Assembly (NCBI RefSeq): GCF_003349955.1
Contig: NZ_QLKQ01000052.1
Span: 1-51,256, forward strand
Length of the DNA stretch: 51,256 nt
Origin: Azospirillum brasilense
GTDB lineage: Bacteria; Pseudomonadota; Alphaproteobacteria; Azospirillales; Azospirillaceae
Direction: 5' to 3'
This document shows positions 15,641-23,486 of this stretch, piece by piece; position 1 is the stretch's first letter; each line of letters starts with the position of its first letter. The notes beneath the pieces were generated by a model. That model had not been told where the DNA came from, did no database searches, and saw only the letters and a program-made list of their open reading frames with translations. The position numbers and the translations under genes were made by a program.

Positions 15641-17152
15641 ATGCCGAAGCGCGGCAGTGGTGGGGTGGGGCGTTTTTCCGGCTGGCGGGCCGTCCTGGCC
15701 GCCTGCGCCGTCGCGGCGCTCGGCGCCGTCGCGCCGGCCGCGTCGGCGGCGGAACTGTCGATCGTCTTCACCTCGACGATGGCCGACATCGAGCCGGTGG
15801 AGGGCGAGGGCGGCCTTGCCAACCTCGCCACGCTGCTGCGCACCAAGCGGGCGGAGGGCAACACGCTGTTCCTGCACGGCGGTGCGTCGCTGACCGCGGG
15901 CGTCCTGTCCACCTTCGACCGCGGCGCCCACATGATCGACCTGCTGAACGAGCTTCAGCCCGACATGATGGCGGTGACCAAGCGCGACCTCGGATTCGGC
16001 AAGGACGAGCTGACCCTGCGCAGCTACGAGGCGCGCTTTCCCTTCGTCAGCGCCACCACCATCGACCGCAACACCGGCAAGGTGATGGAGGGGCTGGAGC
16101 CGTCGGCGCTGCTCGACACGCCGGTGGGCAGGATCGGCGTGGTCTCGGCGATCTCGCCGGAACTGACGGTGCAGTACATCGTGCCGGACATTGAGGTGCG
16201 CCCGCCGGCCACCATCGCGGCGGAGGCCCGCGCCCTGCGCGCCCAGGGAGCGAACTATGTGGTCGCCATTCTGGACAACGCCCCGGAGGCCGTGGACGCG
16301 TTGCGCGGTGAACCCGCCATCGACGCGCTGCTCCAGCTCTCCGCCACCGGCAAGGATGTGCTGGAGACCGATAAGGGCAAGCTCTTCGGCGTCCACGTCA
16401 ACGTGAAGGGATCGGCCTTCGTCCTGCGGCTGGACGGCGACGGCAAGGCGCCGCCCGCGCTGGCCGGCGCCGACATCGTGCCGCTCGCCGGGCTGCCGGC
16501 GGACCCGGCGATGGAAAAGCGGGTCGGCGTCTATCTGGCCCGGCTGTCGGAGTTGCTGGACATCAACATCGGGACGACGGCGACCGCGCTCGACACCCGC
16601 CGCGCCGCGGTGCGCACCGGCGAGAACGCCTTCGCCTCGCTGATCGCCGACGCCATGCGCGGCCATTTCAACACCGACGTCGCCTTCATCAACGGCGGCA
16701 ACATCCGCGGCAACCGCCAGTACGAGGCGGGGACCGTGCTGACCCGCCGCGACATCCAGCGCGAACTGCCCTTCCGCGACACCATCATCGCCGTGACCCT
16801 GCCCGGCAAGGCGCTGCGCGAGGCTCTGGAGGTCAGCGCCGCCGGGGTGGACAACCAGAAGGGCAGCTTCCTCCACCCGTCCAACATGGCGGTGGTCTAC
16901 GACCTGAAGCAGCCGGCGGGCAGCCGCGTCGTCTCCGTCACGGTGGGCGGCAAGCCGCTCGACCCGGACGCCCGCTATTCGGTGGCCCTGCCCAACTATC
17001 TGGCCCAGGGCGGCGACGGCTACGGCATGCTCAAGTCGCCCGGCGCCTCCCCCGGGAGCGGCGGCAAGCTGCTGTGGGAGATCATGGCCCAGCACCTGTC
17101 CGACCGCGGGACGGTGTCGCCCCGCATCGACGGCCGCATCACCGAGCGTTGA
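15641..17152 (+). CDS. Exported 5'-nucleotidase/UshA-like protein with degenerate catalytic domain
   Basis: A 503-residue periplasmic protein: a signal peptide to ~36 (ending AASAA), a metallophosphatase-like domain ~37-290, and a C-terminal 5'-nucleotidase domain ~320-500. The C-terminal nucleotide-binding elements are recognisable (NGGNIRGN, PFRDTIIAVTLPGKALREALE, NYLAQGGDGYG). The metal ligands of the catalytic half are gone. The usual D-x-H reads STMAD, the GD reads GGA, the GNHE reads TKRD, and the GHxH motif is missing. It is therefore probably not an enzyme. Its stop overlaps the start of a hybrid sensor kinase (ATGA), which suggests a ligand-binding partner for the kinase, as TorT is for TorS. 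RBS: AGGAGGGGG. Confidence 0.82.
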   Translation: MPKRGSGGVGRFSGWRAVLAACAVAALGAVAPAASAAELSIVFTSTMADIEPVEGEGGLANLATLLRTKRAEGNTLFLHGGASLTAGVLSTFDRGAHMIDLLNELQPDMMAVTKRDLGFGKDELTLRSYEARFPFVSATTIDRNTGKVMEGLEPSALLDTPVGRIGVVSAISPELTVQYIVPDIEVRPPATIAAEARALRAQGANYVVAILDNAPEAVDALRGEPAIDALLQLSATGKDVLETDKGKLFGVHVNVKGSAFVLRLDGDGKAPPALAGADIVPLAGLPADPAMEKRVGVYLARLSELLDINIGTTATALDTRRAAVRTGENAFASLIADAMRGHFNTDVAFINGGNIRGNRQYEAGTVLTRRDIQRELPFRDTIIAVTLPGKALREALEVSAAGVDNQKGSFLHPSNMAVVYDLKQPAGSRVVSVTVGGKPLDPDARYSVALPNYLAQGGDGYGMLKSPGASPGSGGKLLWEIMAQHLSDRGTVSPRIDGRITER

Positions 17153-20100
17153 TGACGACGGAGCCAGCCCCGACCGCGCCGATCCCGCGCGCGCCCTTCC
17201 GGGGCGGCGTCGGGCGGCGCGTCGGGCTGGGCCTGCTGGTGATGGTGGGGGTGCTGCTGGGCGTGTCGGGTGCGGCGCTCTACGACCTCGCGCAGTTCCG
17301 CCACGCCCTGTCGGACCTGTCCAACGGGGCGCTGCCGCGCATCACCACCGGGGCGGTGCTGAACGGCGGCCTGCAGCAGGTGTTGTCGCAGGCGACCCGG
17401 CTGGGCGGGGCGACCAGCCACCCCGAGCGGCGGGTCACCCTGGCCGAGCTGACCGCCAACCTGACGGCGGTCACCCGGTCGGCCCAGGCCCTGTCCGACA
17501 TCGAGGGCGGCGCCACGCTGGCCGGCGTCCTGGGGACCCTCGTCCCGACGCTGGCGGACCTCGACCGGCTGGTCGCCGAGCGCATCGACGCCGCGGCGCG
17601 CAGCGACGACGCGCTGGACGAGACCCGCCGCCTGTCGGCGGAGGCCGGCGCGCTGGTTGCCGCCGTGCTGCCGACCCTGCCGGCGGACCGGCTGGGGCCG
17701 CTGACCGCCTGGACCAACACCGTCAACCGCGTGCTGAACGAGAGCACCCACGCCGGCAACAGCCGCTTCCAGCGCGAGATCGCCCGCGCCCAGCGGGACG
17801 CGGCGGCGGCGTTGTCGGCCCTGCCGGCGCTTCACGCCGGGCTGCCGCCGGAGCAGGCGGAGCGCTTCGCCGCCCTGCACCGGCGGCTGGAGGTGGCGCT
17901 GCTCGGCCCCACCGGCCTGCTGCCCAGTCTGATGGAGCGGCAGGCGGCCATCGCCCGCAGCAAGGCGCTGACCAACCAAGTGCTGGTGATGGTCGAGGAG
18001 GTCGTGAAGATCGCCCACGCGCTGTTCGAACGGATCAACGCGGCGGCGGCGGACGAGGCGGACGGCCTGTCCGAACTGGCGGCGACGCAGAACCGCATCC
18101 TGGTCGGGCTGGGCGCGCTGGGCTTCCTGGTGGCGCTCGGCGTGTATCTGTATCTGCGCCGCTTCCTGACCCTGCGTCTGGTCCGGCTGAACGACGCGGT
18201 GCTCGACCGGGTGGAGGGGAGGGAGACGCCGCTGCCCGACGGCGGCACCGACGAGATCGCCACCATCTCCCGTTCGATCCGCCACTTCCTCGACGAGATC
18301 GCGCGCCGCCAGCAGCAGGTGGAGGAGGCCCGCCGCCGCGCCGAGGAGGCGTCGCGCGCCAAGGGCGATTTCCTGGCGAACATGAGCCACGAGATCCGCA
18401 CGCCGATGAACGCCATCCTCGGCCTCAGCCACCTCGCCCTGCGTGCCGGGCCGCCGCCGCGCCAGCGCGGCTACCTGACCCGCATCCGCGCCTCGGCCAC
18501 GGCGCTGCTGGGGATCATCAACGACATCCTCGACGTCTCGAAGATCGAGGCCGGCATGCTGACTCTGGAGCGCGTGCCCTTCGACCTGTCCGCCGTGCTC
18601 GACATGGTGGCCGGCACCGCCGCCCTCTCCGCCGAGGAGAAGGGGCTGGCCTTGCGGCTGGAGATCGCCCCGGACGTGCCCACCGCCCTGCTGGGCGACC
18701 CGCTGCGGCTGGGGCAGGTGCTCCTCAACCTCGTCAACAACGCGGTGAAGTTCACCGAGAGCGGCAGCGTGGTTCTCGGCGTGAGCGCCGCGGAGCGAGG
18801 GGCGGAGAATGGGGAGACCGAGTTGCGCTTCGCCGTGCGCGACACCGGCATCGGCATGACGGCGGAGCAGGTGGCCCGCCTGTTCCAGCCCTTCGCCCAG
18901 GCCGACAGCTCGACCACCCGGCGCTACGGCGGGACCGGGCTGGGGCTGGCGATCAGCCGACGGCTGGCCGTCATGATGGGCGGCGGCATCGTTGTGGACA
19001 GCGCCCCCGGTCTGGGCAGCACCTTCCGCTTCACGGTCACGGTCGGCGTGCAGGACGGCGCCGCGACGGCGCTGCCCGCCGCCTTGGCCGATCCGGAGCT
19101 TGCGGGCTTGCAGGTGGACGAGCCGCTGCGCGGCCTGCGCGTGCTGGTCGCCGACGACAACGCCGTGAACCGCATGGTCGCGCGCGAGTTGCTGGAGGAC
19201 GCCGGGCTGGCCGTCACCGCGGTCGGAAGCGGCGGAGAGGCGGTGCGGCTGGCGCTGGAGCCGGGGGCGGGCTACGCCGCGCTGCTGACCGACGTTCAGA
19301 TGCCGGACATGGACGGCTACGCGGTGGCGCGGGCGATCCGCCGTCATGCGGGTCCCGACCGCCTGCCGATCATCGCCATGACCGCCCACGCCCTGGAGGA
19401 GGAGCGGCGGCGCTGCCTGGAGGCGGGCATGGACGACCACATCGCCAAGCCGGTGGAACCGCACCGCCTCGTCGCCGTGCTGAACCGCCGGCTGAGGCCG
19501 TTCGGGCGGCGGGAGGCCTCGCCGGTTGCGAAGGGCGTGGAGATCAAGGGCGCGGCGGTGGATGACGGGCTTCCCGTCGGGCTGGAGGGGTTCGACCTCG
19601 CCCCGGCGCTGGCGCGGATGAACGGGCGGGCGGGCACGCTGCGCCGGGCGATCCTGGACTTTCTCGACCGCTACGGCGACGCGCCGGTCCGGCTGGAGCA
19701 TCTGCGCCGCGCGGGAGACGGCCCGGCGCTGGAGCGTTACGCCCATGGGCTGCGCGGCAGCGCCGGAACGGTCGGCGCGATGGCCGCCAGTGCCGCCGCC
19801 GCCGCGCTGGAGCGGGCGGCGGGCGGGGAGCGGTGGGACGCGGTGCCGGGGCTCGTGGCCGACCTGTCCGCCGCCCTCGGTCCCGCGCTGGCCTCGGCGG
19901 AAACGCTGCGCAGCGTGGAGGTGCCCGTGGAGGTCGCGCCGGACCTTCCGGCGGTTCCTCTCCTCGACCCGGACCTGTTGGACGAGGCGTTGCGGTTGCT
20001 GGACGAGGCGTTGCGCAGCGGCAGCCTGTCGGCGGCGGCCCGTTTCGACGCCTTGCGTGGCCTGCTGGCCCGGAGTGGCCATGACGAGGCGGTGGACAAG

Positions 20101-20205
20101 GTGGGGCGGGCCGTGGAAGCGTTGGATTTCGCCGCGGCCCGCGCGGCGCTGGAACGGCTCACCGCCGCATGGGCCAGGGAACGGGACCGGGAGACGACGC
20201 CGTGA
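17152..20205 (+). CDS. TorS-like hybrid sensor histidine kinase with receiver and HPt domains
   Basis: A 1017-residue inner-membrane kinase. TM1 ~24-45, a ~265-residue helical periplasmic sensor, TM2 ~315-337, then HAMP, a short coiled coil, HisKA with H413 (NMSHEIRTPMN), HATPase (LLNLVNNAVKFT, DTGIGM, GGTGLGLAI), a receiver with D714 (LLTDVQMPDMDGY), and a C-terminal HPt domain with H865 (YAHGLRGSAG). A full internal phosphorelay is therefore present. The helical sensor resembles TorS, which works with a periplasmic binding protein. Here the upstream pseudo-nucleotidase is the natural partner. It overlaps both neighbours by 4 bp. No DNA-binding response regulator is encoded nearby. Confidence 0.9.
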   Translation: MTTEPAPTAPIPRAPFRGGVGRRVGLGLLVMVGVLLGVSGAALYDLAQFRHALSDLSNGALPRITTGAVLNGGLQQVLSQATRLGGATSHPERRVTLAELTANLTAVTRSAQALSDIEGGATLAGVLGTLVPTLADLDRLVAERIDAAARSDDALDETRRLSAEAGALVAAVLPTLPADRLGPLTAWTNTVNRVLNESTHAGNSRFQREIARAQRDAAAALSALPALHAGLPPEQAERFAALHRRLEVALLGPTGLLPSLMERQAAIARSKALTNQVLVMVEEVVKIAHALFERINAAAADEADGLSELAATQNRILVGLGALGFLVALGVYLYLRRFLTLRLVRLNDAVLDRVEGRETPLPDGGTDEIATISRSIRHFLDEIARRQQQVEEARRRAEEASRAKGDFLANMSHEIRTPMNAILGLSHLALRAGPPPRQRGYLTRIRASATALLGIINDILDVSKIEAGMLTLERVPFDLSAVLDMVAGTAALSAEEKGLALRLEIAPDVPTALLGDPLRLGQVLLNLVNNAVKFTESGSVVLGVSAAERGAENGETELRFAVRDTGIGMTAEQVARLFQPFAQADSSTTRRYGGTGLGLAISRRLAVMMGGGIVVDSAPGLGSTFRFTVTVGVQDGAATALPAALADPELAGLQVDEPLRGLRVLVADDNAVNRMVARELLEDAGLAVTAVGSGGEAVRLALEPGAGYAALLTDVQMPDMDGYAVARAIRRHAGPDRLPIIAMTAHALEEERRRCLEAGMDDHIAKPVEPHRLVAVLNRRLRPFGRREASPVAKGVEIKGAAVDDGLPVGLEGFDLAPALARMNGRAGTLRRAILDFLDRYGDAPVRLEHLRRAGDGPALERYAHGLRGSAGTVGAMAASAAAAALERAAGGERWDAVPGLVADLSAALGPALASAETLRSVEVPVEVAPDLPAVPLLDPDLLDEALRLLDEALRSGSLSAAARFDALRGLLARSGHDEAVDKVGRAVEALDFAAARAALERLTAAWARERDRETTP

Positions 20206-21401
20206 GCGGTGGTCACATACTGATCGTCGATGACGACACGGCCAACATCCGGGCGCTCGCCAGCGTGCTGGAGGACCGGCACGAGGTGCGTTTCGCGACC
20301 TCCGGCCGCCGCGCGCTGGAGCTGGCCTCCGCCGACCCGCCGGAGCTGGTGCTGCTCGACGTGATGATGCCGGGGCTGGACGGCTACGCGGTGTGCCGGC
20401 TGCTGAAGACCGACCCGGCCACCGCCGACGTCCCGGTGATCTTCATCACCTCGCTGTCCAGCCCGGAGGAGGAGGCCTTCGGGCTGGAGACCGGGGCGGT
20501 CGATTACGTGACCAAGCCCTTCAGCCCGGCCATCGTGCGCGCCCGCGTCGCCACCCACCTGTCGCTGCGCCGGGCCAACCGCAGCCTGAAGGACGAGAAC
20601 GAGCATCTGGAGGCGCTGGTCCGCGAGCGCACGCGCAAGCTGGCCCAGGCCCAGCGCGAGAAGATGGCGGCGCTGCGCCAGATGGTCGCCGGCGTGGCCC
20701 ACGAGATCAACACGCCCATCGGCGTGGCGCTGGGCAGCGCGTCCCACCTCGGCGACCGGGTCGCCGCGATGACGGAGCGGCTGTCCGCCAACCAGCTCCG
20801 CCGCGCCGAGCTGGAGCGCTTCCTGGCGAGCGCGGGCGAACTGGCCGCCCTGCTGTCGAGCACCATCGCCCGCGCCGGGGAGATCGTGCGCTGCTTCAAG
20901 GGGGTGGCGGCGGATCATGGCGGGCTGCGCCAGAGCATCGCGCTGCGCCCCTTCCTGGAGCAGGTGACGGAGAGCCTGCGCCCGCAGTGGGAGCCGCCGG
21001 GGCACCGCATGGCCGTGGACTGCCCCGCCGACCTGCGCATGGTCAGCAACCCGGCGATCCTGTCGGCAGTCCTGGAGCAGCTCGTCCGCAACGCGCTGGA
21101 GCACGCCTTTCCGGCGGGGCGGCACGGGCTGGTGACGGTGGCGGCCGCGGCGTCGGGGCCGGACACGGTCCTGCTCTCCGTCGCCGACGACGGCGCCGGC
21201 ATCGCAGAGGGGACCGCCGGGCGCATCCTGGAGCCCTTCTTCACCACCCGCCGCGGCACCGGCTCGGTCGGGCTGGGCCTGAACATCGTGGACAATCTGG
21301 CGTCGGACCGGCTGGGCGGGTCCTTCACCATCGCCTCGCGCTGCGGCGGCGGCACCCTGGCGACCCTGCATCTGCCGGCCCGCACCCCGCCGGATTTGTA
21401 G
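20202..21401 (+). CDS. Receiver-histidine kinase fusion
   Basis: A 399-residue cytosolic protein. An N-terminal receiver has D53 (LLDVMMPGLDGY) and the conserved lysine in YVTKPF. A coiled-coil linker (~125-155) leads to a kinase core with H167 (GVAHEINTPIG), N box LEQLVRNALEHAF, DDGAGI and GLGLNIV. No membrane span or DNA-binding domain is present. The receiver is a plausible target of the HPt domain of the kinase next door, so the second kinase would be gated by the first. The start is GTG 20202, overlapping the upstream stop and preceded by GGGAG; an ATG at 20169 inside the upstream gene is the alternative. Confidence 0.88.
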   Translation: MSGGHILIVDDDTANIRALASVLEDRHEVRFATSGRRALELASADPPELVLLDVMMPGLDGYAVCRLLKTDPATADVPVIFITSLSSPEEEAFGLETGAVDYVTKPFSPAIVRARVATHLSLRRANRSLKDENEHLEALVRERTRKLAQAQREKMAALRQMVAGVAHEINTPIGVALGSASHLGDRVAAMTERLSANQLRRAELERFLASAGELAALLSSTIARAGEIVRCFKGVAADHGGLRQSIALRPFLEQVTESLRPQWEPPGHRMAVDCPADLRMVSNPAILSAVLEQLVRNALEHAFPAGRHGLVTVAAAASGPDTVLLSVADDGAGIAEGTAGRILEPFFTTRRGTGSVGLGLNIVDNLASDRLGGSFTIASRCGGGTLATLHLPARTPPDL

Positions 21402-21589
21402 GCGAACCCCGCCCCGTTCCCCACACTTCCTGGGTGAGGACGCGGTTTTTCCGCAACGCGGCCTTGCGTCCGGCGCCTGCGCGAGACGCCGCGGACATGT
21501 TTCGCCATTGTGAAATTATGGATATTCTGCGCAACCATGAAGACCCTTGGCCGCGTGGGCGGATCGCGGCTGACGCAGGAGAGCGGGCA
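21402..21589 (+). promoter_or_regulatory. Probable promoter region of the ferrosome-like operon
   Basis: A 188-bp gap between the kinase and the six-gene operon. Its only AT-rich part is about 21500-21535 (around GTGAAATTATGGATATTC), the likely promoter site. I see no confident Fur or Irr palindrome and no terminator. Confidence 0.4.
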
Positions 21590-22069
21590 ATGACCGGACG
21601 GACCTCACCCATCGCATCGGCGGTGCCCGGGCGCATCCGCGTGCGCCACCCGCTGCTGCGCCGGACGGACCGCTTCCAGGAGGCGCTGGGCCGGCTGGAG
21701 GCTTTGGACGCCATCCGGGTGAGCGGCAGCAACCCGGCGGTGGGCAGCGTCCTGCTGAGCTACGACCCCGCCGCGGTGACGCCGGATGACGCCCGGTCCC
21801 AGGTGGAGGCGCTGCTGTCGGCGGTCCTGCATCCCGCGGCGGCTTCCCCGGTGCCGGACGATCCCGTTTCCGCCGCGGAGGTCAAGCCGGCCGCGCCCGA
21901 GCGGAAATGGCGGATCAACCGCGCGGCCAAGATCGGAATGATGGGCAGCATGGCGGCGACCCTGGCGGCGCTGGGGGTGGGCAAGCGCGTTCATGCCGGT
22001 TTCGGCACGCTGTTCGTCGCCTTCATGCTCGTCCACATGACCGTGCAGCGCAAACGCCTCTTCCAATGA
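21590..22069 (+). CDS. HMA-like domain plus two-TM protein (FezC-like)
   Basis: A 159-residue protein. Residues ~8-80 form a heavy-metal-associated-like ferredoxin fold (AVPGRIRVRHPLLRR, then IRVSGSNPAVGSVLLSYDP) without any CxxC metal site. After a Pro/Ala linker, residues ~107-159 contain two hydrophobic helices (KIGMMGSMAATLAALGV, GTLFVAFMLVHMTV). In known ferrosome clusters FezC is an HMA-domain membrane-linked protein, so this is the best FezC candidate. It opens the six-gene operon with GGAGAG before ATG 21590, and its stop overlaps the next start (ATGA). Confidence 0.72.
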   Translation: MTGRTSPIASAVPGRIRVRHPLLRRTDRFQEALGRLEALDAIRVSGSNPAVGSVLLSYDPAAVTPDDARSQVEALLSAVLHPAAASPVPDDPVSAAEVKPAAPERKWRINRAAKIGMMGSMAATLAALGVGKRVHAGFGTLFVAFMLVHMTVQRKRLFQ

Positions 22070-22428
22070 CCGACCACGACGCGAGCATGCCCGACGAATT
22101 TCTGAGCCGGCTGGCCGCCGCCCTGACCATCGCGCACCACATTCCGGGCCGGGTGCGACTGAAGCTCGACGGCGCCGCGGAGCGCGGTCTGGCGACGCTG
22201 GTGGACGACGCCAAAGCGCTTCACCGGGCGCTGACCGGGGCGGAGGGCATCCGCTCCGTCGCGCTGAATCCGCTCGCCCGCTCCTGCACCATCGAATACG
22301 ACCCCACGGTGATCCCGCCCTCGGCGTGGCCGGATCTGCTGCGCGGGGAAGCCAGCGCGGCGGCCGGGACGCTGCTGCGAATCGCCACCGCCGGCCTCGC
22401 GGGCGGTGCGCCGGAAAGGAGACCATGA
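22066..22428 (+). CDS. Small HMA-like domain protein of the fez-type operon
   Basis: A 120-residue soluble protein with a single HMA-like fold. HIPGRVRLKLDG opens the first strand, a helix covers LATLVDDAKALHRALTG, and IRSVALNPLARSCTIEYDP forms the second strand pair. The cysteine pair of metal-binding HMA domains is absent; the lone Cys is not in the usual loop. It shares the PGR(I/V)R signature with the first and last genes of the operon. I infer an adaptor that contacts the ATPase or the compartment membrane. It is coupled to both neighbours by ATGA overlaps. Confidence 0.7.
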   Translation: MTDHDASMPDEFLSRLAAALTIAHHIPGRVRLKLDGAAERGLATLVDDAKALHRALTGAEGIRSVALNPLARSCTIEYDPTVIPPSAWPDLLRGEASAAAGTLLRIATAGLAGGAPERRP

Positions 22429-22790
22429 TGCTGCCGCTTCTGACATTCGCGTCCGGCGTGATCGCCGGGGCCATCGGCGTCCGGATGGTGAAAAAGGCCA
22501 AGGCCGATCCGATGATCGCCGACCTCAAGGCTGCCGACCTCAAGGCTGCCGATGTGAAGGCCGCCGCCCGCGAGGGCGCCGGCAAGGCCCAGACCGCGGT
22601 GCGCGAGGCCGCGGTCAGCGGCTTGCTGGCCATCGAACGGACCTCCGCCGGTCTGCGCTCCCGCCTCGCCACGCCGGCGGAGGAAGCCCCTGCTGAGGCG
22701 GCGCTCGCCGAAGCGGAGCCGCCAAAGGATGATGCGGCGGAGCCGGCAAAGGACGAGACGCCGCCCGCCAGCCCGTCGGGGGCCGCGTGA
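22425..22790 (+). CDS. Single-TM, Ala-rich protein (FezA/DUF6110-like)
   Basis: A 121-residue protein with one N-terminal membrane helix containing small-residue packing (LLTFASGVIAGAIGVRMVKKAK). An amphipathic Ala/Lys-rich helix (~25-80) follows, with a near-direct repeat ADLKAADLKAADVKAA, then an acidic Ala/Pro tail. The helix and the following basic patch resemble the DUF6110 proteins called FezA in ferrosome clusters. That match is by eye and needs a profile search. RBS GGAAAGGAG. The start overlaps the upstream stop, and the stop overlaps the next GTG. Confidence 0.65.
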   Translation: MMLPLLTFASGVIAGAIGVRMVKKAKADPMIADLKAADLKAADVKAAAREGAGKAQTAVREAAVSGLLAIERTSAGLRSRLATPAEEAPAEAALAEAEPPKDDAAEPAKDETPPASPSGAA

Positions 22791-23131
22791 AACGCGGGAA
22801 ACGGCGCGGCAAGGCGCGGGGCTCCGGCACGCTGGCCGCCGACTTCACGCGCGGCATGGTGGCGACCGGCCTGCTGACCGCCGTCCAGAACCGCTGGGTG
22901 ACGGGCGCCGAACCCCCCGCGCCGCGCACCATCCTGCGCCACGGCCTGCAGGGCGGTGCGGCGCTGGCCGCCGCCAGCGTCGCCGCCGACGCCCTGCGCA
23001 CCCGCGACTACGCGCGCCTCGCCCTGGCGGTCGCCGCCGGGGCGGCGGGCGTGGTCATGATCGAACATCTGCTGAATCCGGCGGACGAACCGCCGCAAGA
23101 ACGGCCGAAAAACGAGGACCCCCATGGCTAA
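22787..23131 (+). CDS. Small membrane protein of the fez-type operon (DUF5132-like?)
   Basis: A 114-residue protein starting with a strongly basic segment (MKRGKRRGKARG), then two or three hydrophobic helices (MVATGLLTAVQN; GGAALAAASVAADAL; ARLALAVAAGAAGVVMIEHLL) and a charged tail. GTG 22787 overlaps the preceding stop. I do not recognise a named function. A structural part of an organelle membrane is inferred from the neighbours. The family label is a weak resemblance only. Confidence 0.65.
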   Translation: MKRGKRRGKARGSGTLAADFTRGMVATGLLTAVQNRWVTGAEPPAPRTILRHGLQGGAALAAASVAADALRTRDYARLALAVAAGAAGVVMIEHLLNPADEPPQERPKNEDPHG

Positions 23132-23486
23132 GAAGATCAAGAAGGCGCTCAAGAAGCTGAAGAAGCAGCAGCGCCGGTACGAAGCCGCCATGGCGGCCGG
23201 CGGCACGCCCATCGGAGGTGGCATGGGGGCCAACGCGGCGCGGGGGCAGGGGCTTCTCGGCGGGCTGACCGGCCTTCTGCCGTCGCGCCGGTCCGAGCAG
23301 TTCCTGGTCGGGCTGCTGGTCGGGGCGGCGGCGGCCTATGTGCTGTCCGACGAGGAGCTGCGCGGCAAGATCGTGAAGTCCGGCCTGAAGCTCTACGGCA
23401 ACCTCGCCGGCGGCCTCGCCGAGATGAAGGAGCAGATGGCCGACCTCCAGGCCGAGCTGGAGGCGGAACAGGCCGGACCGTTATGA
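23124..23486 (+). CDS. Lys-rich, single-TM small protein of the fez-type operon
   Basis: A 120-residue protein. It begins with an extremely basic helix (MAKKIKKALKKLKKQQRR), continues through a Gly-rich linker, has one membrane helix with YtxH-like character (FLVGLLVGAAAAYVLSDEELRGKI), and ends in an acidic coiled coil (LAEMKEQMADLQAELEAEQ). It overlaps the upstream gene by 8 bp and the ATPase gene by 4 bp. The function is unknown. The basic and acidic ends suit membrane or mineral-surface contacts, which is speculation. Confidence 0.68.
   Translation: MAKKIKKALKKLKKQQRRYEAAMAAGGTPIGGGMGANAARGQGLLGGLTGLLPSRRSEQFLVGLLVGAAAAYVLSDEELRGKIVKSGLKLYGNLAGGLAEMKEQMADLQAELEAEQAGPL

Noticed and set aside
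17020..20082. A thousand-codon open frame opposite the hybrid kinase
   Set aside because: Gln/Arg/Gly-rich low-complexity translation with no domains; the plus-strand kinase has every expected motif.
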